DNA of 64,000 nt. It comes from Annona cherimola (lineage: Eukaryota > Streptophyta > Magnoliopsida > Magnoliales > Annonaceae). Below the pieces are notes generated by a model. The model was not told the origin of the DNA. It did no database searches and saw only the letters and a program-made list of their open reading frames with translations. Positions 1 to 10,484 of the stretch are shown piece by piece. Both the position numbers and the translations under genes were made by a program. Position 1 is the first letter of the stretch. Every line of letters begins with the position of its first letter. Location of the stretch: assembly GCA_030490835.1 (NCBI GenBank), contig CM059971.1:102986095-103050094 (forward strand), read 5' to 3'.

Positions 1-445
1 AATACCTACGGAATACAGGCTTCTGAAAATCTGAAGGAAATCGGGATCTTGGAAACATGTAAAAATCCCCCAAATTCATTGCTCTACTAGTGCCATCCTG
101 CATCCGTGTTATTCGTTCCTCCAACCTAGCTAAAGATGCGGTTAACTCATCAATCTTTGCACCTCTAGGATCCTCCTCCTCATAATGATCATACTGATTT
201 TGAAGATTTTGTGCGGTTTGGCCTTGATGGTCGTTTGAGGAAGGAGGACGCTCATGATGGTCATGACCTTGCCTGTTTGAAAATTCAGCATTATCATTGG
301 TACCTTTCTGCAAGGTCATGGCCTGGAGGATATCCATCATTTTATCCATTTTTTCTTTCATAACCTGCATGTCCACTGAAAGCACACGGACATGCTCTTC
401 AGTAGAATAGCCTCCAAGGTTCTCTACGTTTGAGGAACTAGCCAT
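1..445 (-). CDS. Gag N-terminus of Ty3/gypsy Tat-like retrotransposon, partial
   Basis: Read on the minus strand from an ATG at 445-443, this frame stays open for about 148 codons to the window edge. The product starts MASSSNVENLGGYS, then has a Met/Lys/Asp-rich predicted coiled stretch (about residues 25-45) and a polar Gln/His/Asp-rich stretch. Near the edge it reads DFYMFPRSRFPSDFQKPVF, which resembles the start of the plant retrotransposon Gag core (a hydrophobic-Pro-Phe-lys-x-Pro pattern). Gag would form the particle that packages element RNA in the cytoplasm. Its place downstream of a primer site and LTR on the same strand supports the call. The rest of gag and pol lies outside the window, so whether the element is intact cannot be judged. 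The absence of stops in the visible part suggests a fairly young copy. Confidence 0.75.
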   Translation of the reverse strand, partial: MASSSNVENLGGYSTEEHVRVLSVDMQVMKEKMDKMMDILQAMTLQKGTNDNAEFSNRQGHDHHERPPSSNDHQGQTAQNLQNQYDHYEEEDPRGAKIDELTASLARLEERITRMQDGTSRAMNLGDFYMFPRSRFPSDFQKPVFRRY

Positions 446-3400
446 GATGGGTGGTTCTTGATTCGTCCTTTTCGAGCGGGTGATTATTGGACTCCTATGG
501 GTGGACAGAGTTCTCTTAGGACCTATTGTTAGAAACCCTAGATGCAAGCAAAGGAAATGCAAAAATATGGACAAGCTAGTAAAGAATTCAAATAACTAAT
601 CCAAAATAAACTCTTACTATGGACACTATAAATGTAAAGACAAATTAAGATGGGCCTTATGTAAACGAAATCAAAATGAACTAGGGTTCCTTCTCCTTCA
701 CAGGTTCCCCCAACTATATACCTCCTAAGCTAAGCCGAAACTTAACTTGATCTTAGGTACGTGTCGTGGGGTGTGCTCTTTAGAAGCCCATACTGACCGT
801 CGAAGACGTAGCGGTACTCCTTACTCAAGCACGGGATCCTAGCTCTTATTAAAGAGCACAAGCAACCACAAATGCAAACATGTAATGCAAGTTTTCCACT
901 ATCTTCTTCTATCTATTACAAGTTGACAACAAAAAAAATCAAAACAAAAATGCCTAAGCTAATAACAAAGACTCAATGAAAAATACAACTCAAAGAAAGC
1001 ACCCATAGTAACCCTACGACACTAGGTGATCCAGCTCTACATGGAATCTTGACTCTCTATGAAAAATGGCCTTCAAACTGGTGAAGAAGCACCCCCCTTG
1101 CAAGGCTGATCGCTGCTGAAATCCTACTGAAATCTGCTCCAAAATTTGTCCTCAAATCTTCTTCACTTTTCTGCAAACTGATGACAAAAGCTCCACCACG
1201 TCTCCAACTCCCAACCAATCATGTCATGATGACAATACCTGAAATCAAAACAATAAACAAAGGAAAGCAAGACAATGTTGTTGCCTTCAATCCAAGCTAT
1301 GTCATCCTCATGCATTTGAAGTCATTCATCCAAGTATATACTATAAATAATGAGTTTGCAACCCAACCATCAACCTCTAATTGCTAGAATTGGGATTAAT
1401 CCGCTCCCTACCACCATTTAGCAATAGGAACCCCCCAATTGTAGCGCAAATCAGTTGACATCTATCACAAATCCATAATAAAAGATGAACAACCCATTAA
1501 ATATAAGCATATGCTTGGTACCATGACTTTTCAACGCAATTGGATAAAACAACTTGAACTTCAGCTATCAACATAGCAATGCATACACAAAAAGATTTCC
1601 TATGTAATGCAATATTCACAAAATGGAAGCCAATGAAATCTGTTGTTATATACAAACATAAGCAAAACCTCAGCAAAAACTGATTCTACAATTCAAAACA
1701 ACCTATCAAAATGCATGATCTATCTTTATTTCCAAGATTTATCATTCCACTTCATTCAATTAATGTTCAAGACTAAGTTGGGATTCATCCGCTCCCTTCA
1801 CCATTTAGTGAAGGAACCCCCCAACCCTAGTCATGCAATCCAAAACTAAATTGGGAATCAATCCGCTTCCCCCCCTATTCAGTGAAGGAACCCCCCAACC
1901 ATAGCCAAGGAAGCAACCAAAACATCATCTGATTTCCAATGGCAAGATAATTTTTAGAAAATCAGATATATCATTACATTTTAACACATTGTTTTGAATC
2001 GTAAACTCAATTTTGCATGGTAGTCATATATGTACTTTAGCAACAAATTTCACATTCAATCAGATTATTCAATCAGACAATAAATGGATAACAAGTTGCA
2101 TAAATAGATGCCAAGATAGAAATTGATTCTACAATTCAAAATATCATATCAAAATGCATTCCATATCCATTTTTCAAAACTTGTCATTCATAGCCACCAA
2201 ATCATTTATCAAGACTAAGTTGGGATCCATCCGCTTCCTTCACCAAGCAATGAAGGAACCCTCCAACTCTAGTCATTCAACAACTCAAAATAAGCTTTCA
2301 TAAGGCTAAGTTGGGAATCCATCCGCTCCCTTCACCATTTGGTGAAGGAACCCCCCAACTCTAGCCATTCGACAACTCAAAATGAGAATGCATCAATCTG
2401 ATCTTCAGGTATCTTGACAAGTTTTGCAAAATCTGATATAACAATATGTCTTAATATGACAAGTTTAAATGATGGAATCAATCCCTATATGATATCTACA
2501 CATGGAATGCATCCACAATCATATTGAGTCATGATATCATCATATTGATGATAGTCCGATTGAAAATCATCATCTTGATGATAGTCCGATTGAAAATCAT
2601 CATCTTGACATGAAAAACTTTTCAGCTATACATCAATTGACATTGCGAAATTCAACAACCTCAAGAACAATCAGTTATCCACCAATCAAACCACCTGATT
2701 CTAGCAATTTCAGAACTCAATCTTGAGAACAGCAATCCATCAGAATCTAACAACCAGCCTTACACAGTTTCAGCAGAAAATTCCAGAAGCAAGCCAAACA
2801 ATTGGAAAGTTCAGTAACAGACATGATTAAACAGTTTTCAGATATTAGACCAAGTTGCTAAAATCCAGAGAAGCCTTAAGAACAAGTCGGAATTCAAATC
2901 AGTTCATCAAAAATCTGACGATCCAAGAAAACAAATTGCCACAGTAATCCAGCAGTCATGAAAATCTCAAAATTTGACATATTCTAAATCCGATTCAGTT
3001 CACATGAATCCAAACAATCTGAACTTTATCTCAAAGTTCAGCACTTCAGCAATTTGTATTTTGAAGTTCAATCTTTGAACAAATGTCTATTCAAAGTGAG
3101 CTGAATCCAACAACAATAGCTTAAACAGTCTAAGCTAATAATCATCACTGCTATTCTAAAATTCGGCAACATAAAGAGAAAGGATCTTGAACAGAACAGA
3201 TTAGGATTAATTTCCAAAGATTTCAGCAATCCAGACCTTCACCAGTTACCAAAAAAAATCCACATTCCCCATCAGATTCAACTGTTAGATCGCAAACCAA
3301 AGGCAGGCATTTTCCAAACTCTCTCAAACAGATCATGATTCCAATGAGAATTGTATTTAAGCAAGAACCAACGTCAAGCAGTCCAAAATTTCAGATTCAG

Positions 3401-3864
3401 AGGTTGAACTGTTGGAATCCCTTCCAACCGCATTTGATGCAGCAAATGAAGCTCAAATTAGATTTTCAAAATTCCTGAAGTTTCAAAGAGATTTTCCAGC
3501 ATAATCACATCTTTTGACATCAACAAACTGCATGTTTATCACCCAAACAAACAAAGACATGTTCAGCTAGGCCAGAAATTCAGCAGAAGTGTGTCAAAAT
3601 CCAGCACAAGTGCAAACATCTTTTGAACAGCAGAAGTTGGGAATGCATATTGTGCAATGGAACCTCAATACCCACTATCAAATTATATTCCAATCACAGT
3701 TCTCTTTCCCAAAACAGATTTTTTCAAAAATGCAATCTGACACTTGTCAGCCAAAGCAGAATTTATAAAACAATGGAATCAACTCAACCATATCAGAAAT
3801 TTAAACCAACCAGAGATTCTCAAAGGAAATACAATAAACACTTAACAAATGGAATCAAGCAATT
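446..3864 (-). mobile_element. Long untranslated leader of the Tat-like retrotransposon
   Basis: About 3.4 kb lies between the primer-binding site and the gag ATG. It has no long ORF on the minus strand. Tat/Ogre-type plant elements are known for long leaders or an extra ORF here, so the length fits the family. The stretch holds five dispersed copies of a roughly 52-base hairpin motif (1388-2360) and a short tandem repeat around 2540-2610. The short frames visible on either strand look like chance. Confidence 0.6.
1388..2360 (-). repeat. Five dispersed two-tier hairpin motifs in the retrotransposon leader
   Basis: Copies lie at 1388-1440, 1776-1826, 1848-1899, 2218-2268 and 2309-2360. On the plus strand each reads AGTTGGG, then ATCCGCTYCC, an inner inverted repeat around CCATTTGG, then GGAACCCCCCAACT. 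The outer arms (AGTTGGG/CCCAACT) can pair and the inner arms (CCTTCACC/GGTGAAGG) can pair. In the first copy the outer arms are AATTGGG/CCCAATT and the inner arms CCTA/TAGG, so changes are matched on both sides. Confidence 0.7.
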
Positions 3865-3881
3865 CCCCAGCGAAGTCGCCA
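3865..3881 (-). other. Probable primer-binding site of the Tat-like retrotransposon
   Basis: On the minus strand the sequence TGGCGACTTCGCTGGGG starts four bases after the LTR's terminal CA. A PBS starting with TGG next to the LTR is expected because tRNAs end in CCA. The string resembles the TGGCGACTC-type sites that follow LTRs of Tat-lineage plant elements. I have not identified the matching tRNA. Confidence 0.65.
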
Positions 3882-3884
3882 AAT

Positions 3885-5574
3885 TGTATGCATTCCCTTT
3901 AGGCAAATGCACTAATGATTGAGATTTGAAGTCGCCACCAGTTTTTGAGGAAAAACTGGAAAATAATGTCATATTCAACTAGTCCACATCAGAGATTCTA
4001 GGGAAGTTGCTTAGTTGTGCAAAAGGGAAGGGTTTAGGCACCCTTTTGCACCCCAAAAATGGGTTTCCATAAGTGTTTATTGCATTTTTTTACTCAGACA
4101 GATTTCATTGTACTTTGGTTGGTTTTGACAAGATTTTTTGATGGTTTTGTAAGCTGCATGTAGGATTCCATTTGATTCCAACAAATTGTTCAAATTTCAT
4201 TTCCATACCAGAATATTTCACAAAGGAAGTTCAATTTCAGCACTAGTGTAGAAAGATTCAGCAACACACCATGAGTCCAAAAATAGTGCAAAATTTCAGC
4301 AATGCACCATTGGAAGTCCTATTCCAGCCACTGATTCTTCTCAAATATATCAAACCAATGATAGAGAATTAAATGCCCAAAAATCACAAACAAGTTCAAA
4401 CAAAACAGTAAATCTCACAGCCCATTCTATATATTTTCTTTTATTCAACTGACATGTTTTATTGAACTCAGAAATCTGTTTTCTTCAATCTTCTCACTAA
4501 TGAAAACAGAGACATGAACTCATACAAAAAACATTCAAAACAGAGATTATATGAGACTGTCAAAATCATAGAAATGATCAAATCAAGGTGTGTAGCCAGT
4601 ATTTATTTCATGCATAAACTCATGTATGCAGAAACAGAAAATAGGTTATTCAAAGCATAAAAACCGATTAACAACATGCTCAACCGAAAATCCAAACAGT
4701 AGCATGAATCAAAACAGCAATCAAGTTTCAAAACTAAGAATAGAGAGAAGGTTCAAAACTGCCCAGAAAATCCTTCGGATGACCATGGGGAATGAGATCT
4801 CTCACTCCAGCCATCATGGGCAAGCACAAAAATGAACCATCTAAAGATCAGAGAAAACAGAAATGACATGCAGCATTCAATACCAATGAAAACTGTTTTA
4901 TTCTATACAGATTTATTGAAAACAGATGTTAAATGAAAGGCTACATGGTTACCAGTTTTGTTAAACCAAAACAGTTCCAATAATCATACCTGATCAAGAA
5001 CTAAAGTAATGCTGAAATCCCTCACAATCTGTTGGGAAACTCACTGCCAATTTAAAGGAGAAACAACCAGACACTTGGAGCCCCAGCAAAAAGTTAAATA
5101 CCAGCACTTCTGCTCTCTCCCTTGAGCTCCAACAGTTGCTCCTTCCAGAAAAACGTGATAGGATTTCTCCTTTCTCAGAAAAACTTCACCATTCCCGTTT
5201 TCCTAGCCCCCCAAGCAGAAAAGGAAAGCTCTCTCACCCCTCTCCCCTTTTCCATGCAGAAAACCAAAAAGAGATTTTATATCCCATGCATTAGGGTCTT
5301 AGGAAAGTGCATGGAAGCTTCCTAGTGGTCCCCACATGCAATAAAGCATCCAATCAAAACAAGACAGCTCATCCAGACAGTTAGTGGGTGAAAAAATGCA
5401 CAACAATGCTCAAGTTCTATCAAAATTACAAAACAGCATCTGTTTTAAGAATTACCAACACAACTTTAAGTTTTCAAAATGCCAAAAATGCACCACACAA
5501 ATAACAAATTATTAAAAACATAATTGCAAAGCAAACTATATCAAATCAAAACAGAACAAGGAAGGGTGTCTACA
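3885..5574 (-). mobile_element. 5' LTR of the Tat-like retrotransposon (1,690 bp)
   Basis: On the minus strand the LTR starts TGTAGACACCC at 5574 and ends GCATACA at 3885, giving TG...CA termini. A TATA-like GATATAAAATC lies near 5280. Near the 3' end is the conserved box of this lineage: on the minus strand, GGGTGCCTAAACCCTTCCC at about 4029-4047, then a stretch containing GTGGCGACTT before the end. A diverged copy of the same LTR lies on the plus strand from 10964. The partner LTR is outside the window, so target duplications cannot be checked. Confidence 0.75.
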
Positions 5575-6915
5575 CTACCACAAGAATTTTACTTTTTTCA
5601 TTCTCAATAAAATATCTTATTTCCTAATACACCACTACCTATCTTCATCAAATCTTTTCATTAAAATCACATTCCATTAGATGCTTCCAACAAATCAGTT
5701 TGTGGGCAATAGAAAAAAATCATGATGACCTATAGGCATGCAACAAAAAATTTTGTTGCCACTGATTAAATCTGTTGACCCCTTACATTTGTGGGCTTTG
5801 CATTGAGGTGCATCTTGCATTTGGGTAATCATGGATGTTGGAGTGCTGGCTCTCAAATAGTGAGGAAGGAAAGTCTTAGAACCAAGTCCCTTGCCCATTG
5901 TGAAACCATTTGATTCTAATTTATCTTGTCTGTTCATAAATCCGCTTATGGGTCCGAACTGGCCTTTTTTAAAAATTTGAAGGGAGATATTTTAATTTTC
6001 AAAATTTTAGGGACCCCAACCTTGCTCAGCTGATCTCTATGTTATTGTCTATAGATTTGCCTACGACCTGAACTTCCATCTAATTTGACAATAGAAGCGT
6101 GGAGTCAACACGTGAATATAATAAAGAGAGGGTATGATGAGAAAGTGCAATATAGGGTAATGTTATTAAAATAGAATCTTACGTAAACTAATATTATTAA
6201 GGTAATTAGAAATTGTTCATGTATCACATTAATCTTAGGGTTCATTTGAGAATGTGTAAAAGAATGGAAATTGTTAATGTATCACATTAATCTAAAGGGT
6301 CCCTTTGAGAATGTGTAAAATAATTTTTTTCATTTTTTACTGAATACTTTTTTAAATGATTTGACATTTTAACTACGCAGTTATCTTACTTTTTAAATTA
6401 CTATCTCTATATATTAAATTTCACATCTTTCCATGTAATTATGTTATTTATTTTTCTTACTTATAATCATTACTCCTACCACTACAACTGAGCTACACTT
6501 CCATGACAAAACAAGCAATAAAAGGAAATTTCATTGTTGTTATTATTGCACATACGACTTATTTTGCCATGAGTCCCAAAACTTCTAAAATCCGGCTCTC
6601 TCTCACCTACACTATTCTTTACTTTTCTCTAGGGTTTTGGGTTGACCTTTCTGGTACCTCACCCTAAGGTGAAATTCTGAGATAAGCAGCTCCAAATCAT
6701 CCACAACTGTTGAAGGAAGTGATCCGAATCACAACCGTGCTCCTCCTAGTTTTTTCTCACCTCTGGCCCCAAATTTTCCATACAACCCACCTCTTCTGCC
6801 CTTAATTTGTCAGATCTGCCTCCATCCGATAGAAATCTTAAAAAGAACTTCTTTGCACCATTTCTAGCTCCATCAGCCGGATTCCACTGCTCCGATCACC
6901 AGCAGTGGTGCAGGA
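5575..6915. other. Intergenic stretch upstream of the DRB relic
   Basis: No gene is recognised here. A minus-strand frame of 80 codons at 5695-5937 has no family I know. A diverged tandem duplication of roughly 70 bases lies at about 6206-6323. The 6560-6915 part is pyrimidine-rich and probably was the 5' untranslated region of the dead gene that follows. Confidence 0.4.
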
Positions 6916-7153
6916 ATGTGCAAGAACTAGTGCAGGAGCTAGCACGGAGGAGTTGCTTTAATCTTCCATTCTACTTCTGCATACAGGAAGGTCCCGACCA
7001 TGCGTCCCAGTTCAAGGCCGTCGTCAACTTCAACCGCGAGATCTTGGAGAGCCCAAACTTCTGCACGACTCTCCGGTAGGTGGAGCATTCCACCGCTGAG
7101 GTGGCCCTCAATTCCCTCTCCAACAGAGGGCCTTCTCACTCCCTTGCTCCTAG
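6916..7153 (+). pseudogene. dsRNA-binding protein (DRB family) exon 1, nonfunctional
   Basis: The translation matches the first dsRNA-binding motif of plant DRB proteins: ELARRSCFNLPFYFCIQEG, then KAVVNFNREILESP, then VEHSTAEVALNSLSNRGPS. Working DRB proteins bind double-stranded RNA in small-RNA pathways. The ancestral start appears to be the ATG at 6916 (M-C-K-N). The copy is broken three times: a TAG replaces the expected Gln codon right after CKN, one base is lost two codons later, and a second TAG at 7077-7079 replaces the Gln in LRQ-EH. Both stops fit CAG-to-TAG changes. The exon ends at CCTAG before a GTATGC donor, the usual place for the first DRB intron. I found no later DRB exons. 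Apart from the breaks it is well preserved, so decay may be fairly recent. Confidence 0.8.
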
Positions 7154-8944
7154 GTATGCCACTGTACCCGAACCCTTGCTATCTAGGGCTTTGCTTCTTC
7201 CAACTAGGGTTCAGTCGCTGTGCTTTCTTCTCCGCTCTGTTACCTCTCTCTCTTCTTTATTTTTTTAATTTTTATTTTCTGGATGGAGGTTGTTGAGGAA
7301 GTGCTAACTTGCGCTGGTTTACCATATTTGGCAACCCTAGGGAGCGAGTTTGCAGGGTCATAATTTATTAGATCATTTAGATTGCTCTCTGTTTGGGGCA
7401 ACAAGAGAAAGGTTCATTTGATCATTTCAGGATGCATAACTCACGTTTTCATTTCTCTGGTCAATCATGTTTTTATCGGGTGCTGCCAAGCCATTTGGCA
7501 GTTCATTTCTGTTTCGGTTGATTTCCTTTGTTGGTGGATATGTTGTTTTCATTTTTCCATTTGAAACATACAGATCATGTTTTGTTTCTGATGATGTCAT
7601 CAAATTTTAATGTTAACAGTGGGATCATTTTAATGGGTGAGTTTATGCTTGGAATAAAAAAATCGGTTACATCCACTTAATGGATCGCTTGTTTGGATCG
7701 GTTTTGTCATTTTTTTAGTTTCATAATATGTACGTTTCGAGTCCTTGTTTCAGCAGTTAGAAATCATGCAATTCTTAGTTTTGCCATTTCAGTAATGTGG
7801 TTTCCATTTTTCTGATTGATGTGCACAGATCACCCTTTTTTTGGTTAATCTCACTTGATTTCTATGCTTCAGTGAGGAAGTTTTAATTGGTTTGTATTTA
7901 TGCATGAAACAAGAATTGGTTGGGTTTGTCTAATGGATTGATTGTCTGAATTAATTCATTTGCTGCTAGCCTCGCAATATCTCTGTTTTGATTCCATTCA
8001 TAGATGCATCTTGAAGTGCCCTCTGTTCTGTGTTTGGTTAGACTGGTCATCACCACAACCCAACAAATCTCAAATGCTAATTTTTGCCCCTCACCATAAT
8101 TAGGGATTGGATTTTCTTGTCAACAAAGGAATCGTTTTCTAGCATAATTTATTTGTCAATTAACTTGTTTGTCTCCATTAAATTTGCAGCCCCTTCTGTC
8201 CTGTACTATGTCTGGAAGTAATTCAGACTTCTGGTCTGCACTTCCCCTGGTACAATCTTTTGTATCAGAGGTCATGGATTCTTTGAAATTTGTATTCTTG
8301 TTAAAGTTGGCTCCTGGTTGGATTAATCAATAATGGGGCAATTTTTGGAACACAGCACTGCGGCCTCCTTTGTTAAGTCCCTAGAATCAATTCGATGATA
8401 ACCTCCTGCAATGGAAACAACCATTTGTGCAGCAAGCTCTTTCTCAGGTTATCAGTCACTTCTTTCTTAAACTGTCTATGTTATCAGCTGCAGGTTCTGT
8501 TTTGGTTGTTGGATTTATCTGCATGTACTGAGTATGAGTGTGTTTATGATGCAGAAATGGATCAACTGGTAGATGCTTTGCATTGGATTTGGCAAGTTTA
8601 GTTCCTTTGTGAATATAAGTAGTAAATCAGTTATCTTGAAATGGTTAATGGAATAATAAAGCTTTCGTAGTTCCTTCGTGAATAATATAAAGGTCAGCAA
8701 TAAGTGTTCTGCTTACACTGAAGAGATTTGCATTTGTTAGCCTATTTCGCTTAGATTTGTCTTGATGGAGAATGAGATGAATTCTTGTTTATTGTTATCA
8801 GCGGCTCGTTTCATGTCAATTATCATTGAATGGCTTGTGCTAGGAATAATATTGTCCGTTAGTTTGTGCGGGTTTTGTCATCTTGTCCTTTGTATATATA
8901 GTTGCTCTTGCATCAAGTGATATAATAGGATTTTCCTCACGTAG
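7154..8944. other. Non-coding stretch between the two gene relics
   Basis: This T-rich, intron-like DNA probably includes the former first intron of the DRB gene. I see no convincing exon. Some phrases, such as a block with GATCATGTTTTG near 7575, loosely resemble text around 11960 inside the decayed LTR. The similarity is too weak to call a repeat. Confidence 0.3.
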
Positions 8945-10484
8945 ATTATGGAGGAATGGCTACCGCTCATGACATTCTTGGAAAGAACTGTATTCTTTTG
9001 AGAAATATCAAGCACATGGTACCTTCTACGGTGGACATATGTAAGCTAGTGTTTGGGAGTTCACCAAACTTCTATTTCTTACTCTTCTATGATTTGCGCT
9101 CATCACATTTTGTTTTGCGGACAGCAGCTTCCCTCTTGCATGATAATATTGAGAAGCTACTAGCTAGGTCACGTTTGGTCTTGGAAGTAAAAATGCTTGT
9201 GAACCTCTTAGTGTCATTATTATGTGCAAGTCGCAATTTCTAGGTTGATTTGGAAAGATGAAGAGACGCAGCTTTACAGAATTGTAACTGATGTTCAAAG
9301 AGAAGTTCAATCATAAACAGTTGATTAAAGCATAAAAGGAGGTGATATTTCAAAATTTTACAAAAACATTGGTATCTTTAGTGATTAGAATCAGACTGAT
9401 GGGAATTGTGAAAGAAAAGATCCTTATTGAAAGACAAAACTGTGTAAATTGACTGAATTGGATACTAAACCAGGGCATTTGCTGTAATTAGCAAGTTTCT
9501 CCTGAGTATTATGCATTGAGATTGATCACCATCATGAGAGGAGAAAGACTCAGGAATTTGGAAATTTTGGGACCAATTTTGAATATCACCTAAGTGCATG
9601 GTTCAAAGTTCCCATGTGAAATCATTGTTTCAAGGGCCTTTTCATTTATCAGTCACCTTCATTTTTACCATGACTGCATATGTTGACCAAGATTTAATGT
9701 GACAGTCCATCTTTATTTTCATGTTTCCAGGGTAATGATCTTTGCGCTGTTATTGGATGAAACAATGACCTATTCATGTGTTGTATTTAAGGTGCATATT
9801 AGGTCTTAATATCTGTAGCCTATTGCATCGATTATCTCCATAGCATTTGAGAGTTTAATTTAGAGGATTCTGACTTCTTTGGAACCATATGAGAGAGTGA
9901 GCTTGAAGACTTGAAGGTTGCACAGTTAGGATGTGTTTGGGAAGTGATAAAATTTTTGATGAAAAGTTTGTAGTGTAAAATTTTTTGAAATGGGGGAAAA
10001 TGATGTGATATGATAGGAGTAATGATAAGGAGTAAAGAGAATAAAGTTAAAATAGATAGGTTGGATGTATCGGTAGTTGTACAGAAATGATTGAAAAGTA
10101 AGGTAGTTGTATAGAAAGAAGTGAAGAAATAATTAAAAAATATGGTAGTTGTGGAGAGTGAAAGGTTTTAGATTGAAAACTTTTTGATGTTAACAAACAC
10201 CCCCATAAGGAAAATCTCTCTTCACAGAGAAAGTGTGTTTTTTCTGAAGCTTTCCATGTGTTTCATATTGGATAAGTTTCACTTTCTCTCTGACTTTTTC
10301 TACGCTTGGCAAAATCATTTATGCTTGAATCAATTGTAGGCATGAAATCCTTGAGATTGGCTGCAGTTGGGGAAGCTTGGCTATTGAGGTTGTTAAAAGA
10401 ATCTGTTGTAAATACACTGGCATTACACTATCTGAAGAGCAGCTCAAGTATGCACAACAGAGAGTCAAAGAAGCTAGCCTTGAG
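8945..10484 (+). pseudogene. Cyclopropane-fatty-acid synthase relic, several exons
   Basis: Separate pieces match the plant two-domain cyclopropane fatty acid synthase in the right order. At 8945-9029 the piece reads HDILGKNC...KHMVPS. At 9731-9791 it reads FALLLDETMTYSCVVFK, preceded by a two-base loss and followed by a GT donor. At 9894-9928 it reads ELEDLKVAQL, continuing as RKISL at 10208-10233. At 10323-10484 it reads HEILEIGCSWGSLAIEVVKR, then TGITLSEEQLKYAQQRVKEA. The enzyme uses S-adenosylmethionine to add a methylene group to unsaturated acyl chains. The piece at 10323 covers the SAM-binding motif, where a Gly is replaced by Ser (GCSWG). Breaks include a TGA at 10326, the frameshift before 9740 and a MITE inside the third exon. 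The N-terminal oxidase-like part and the C-terminal exons are missing; the plus-strand LTR relic starts at 10964, where the gene would continue. Confidence 0.82.
9929..10204. mobile_element. 276-bp MITE inside the cyclopropane synthase exon
   Basis: Its ends are GGATGTGTTTG and, reverse-complemented from the right, GGGGGTGTTTG, an imperfect terminal inverted repeat. The left flank is TTA (9926-9928) and the right flank ATA (10205-10207); removing the element restores the expected Gln-Leu-Arg-Lys reading across the join. TTA duplications are typical of PIF/Harbinger elements, but assignment rests on this one degraded duplication. Related copies lie at 18753, 34276 and 62550-64000. Confidence 0.7.

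Noticed and set aside
527..5574. A 5-kb LTR starting at TGTTAG near 527
   Set aside because: First considered because of TG...CA, but the primer-like site at 3865-3881 next to a TG...CA end at 3885 fits the family much better.
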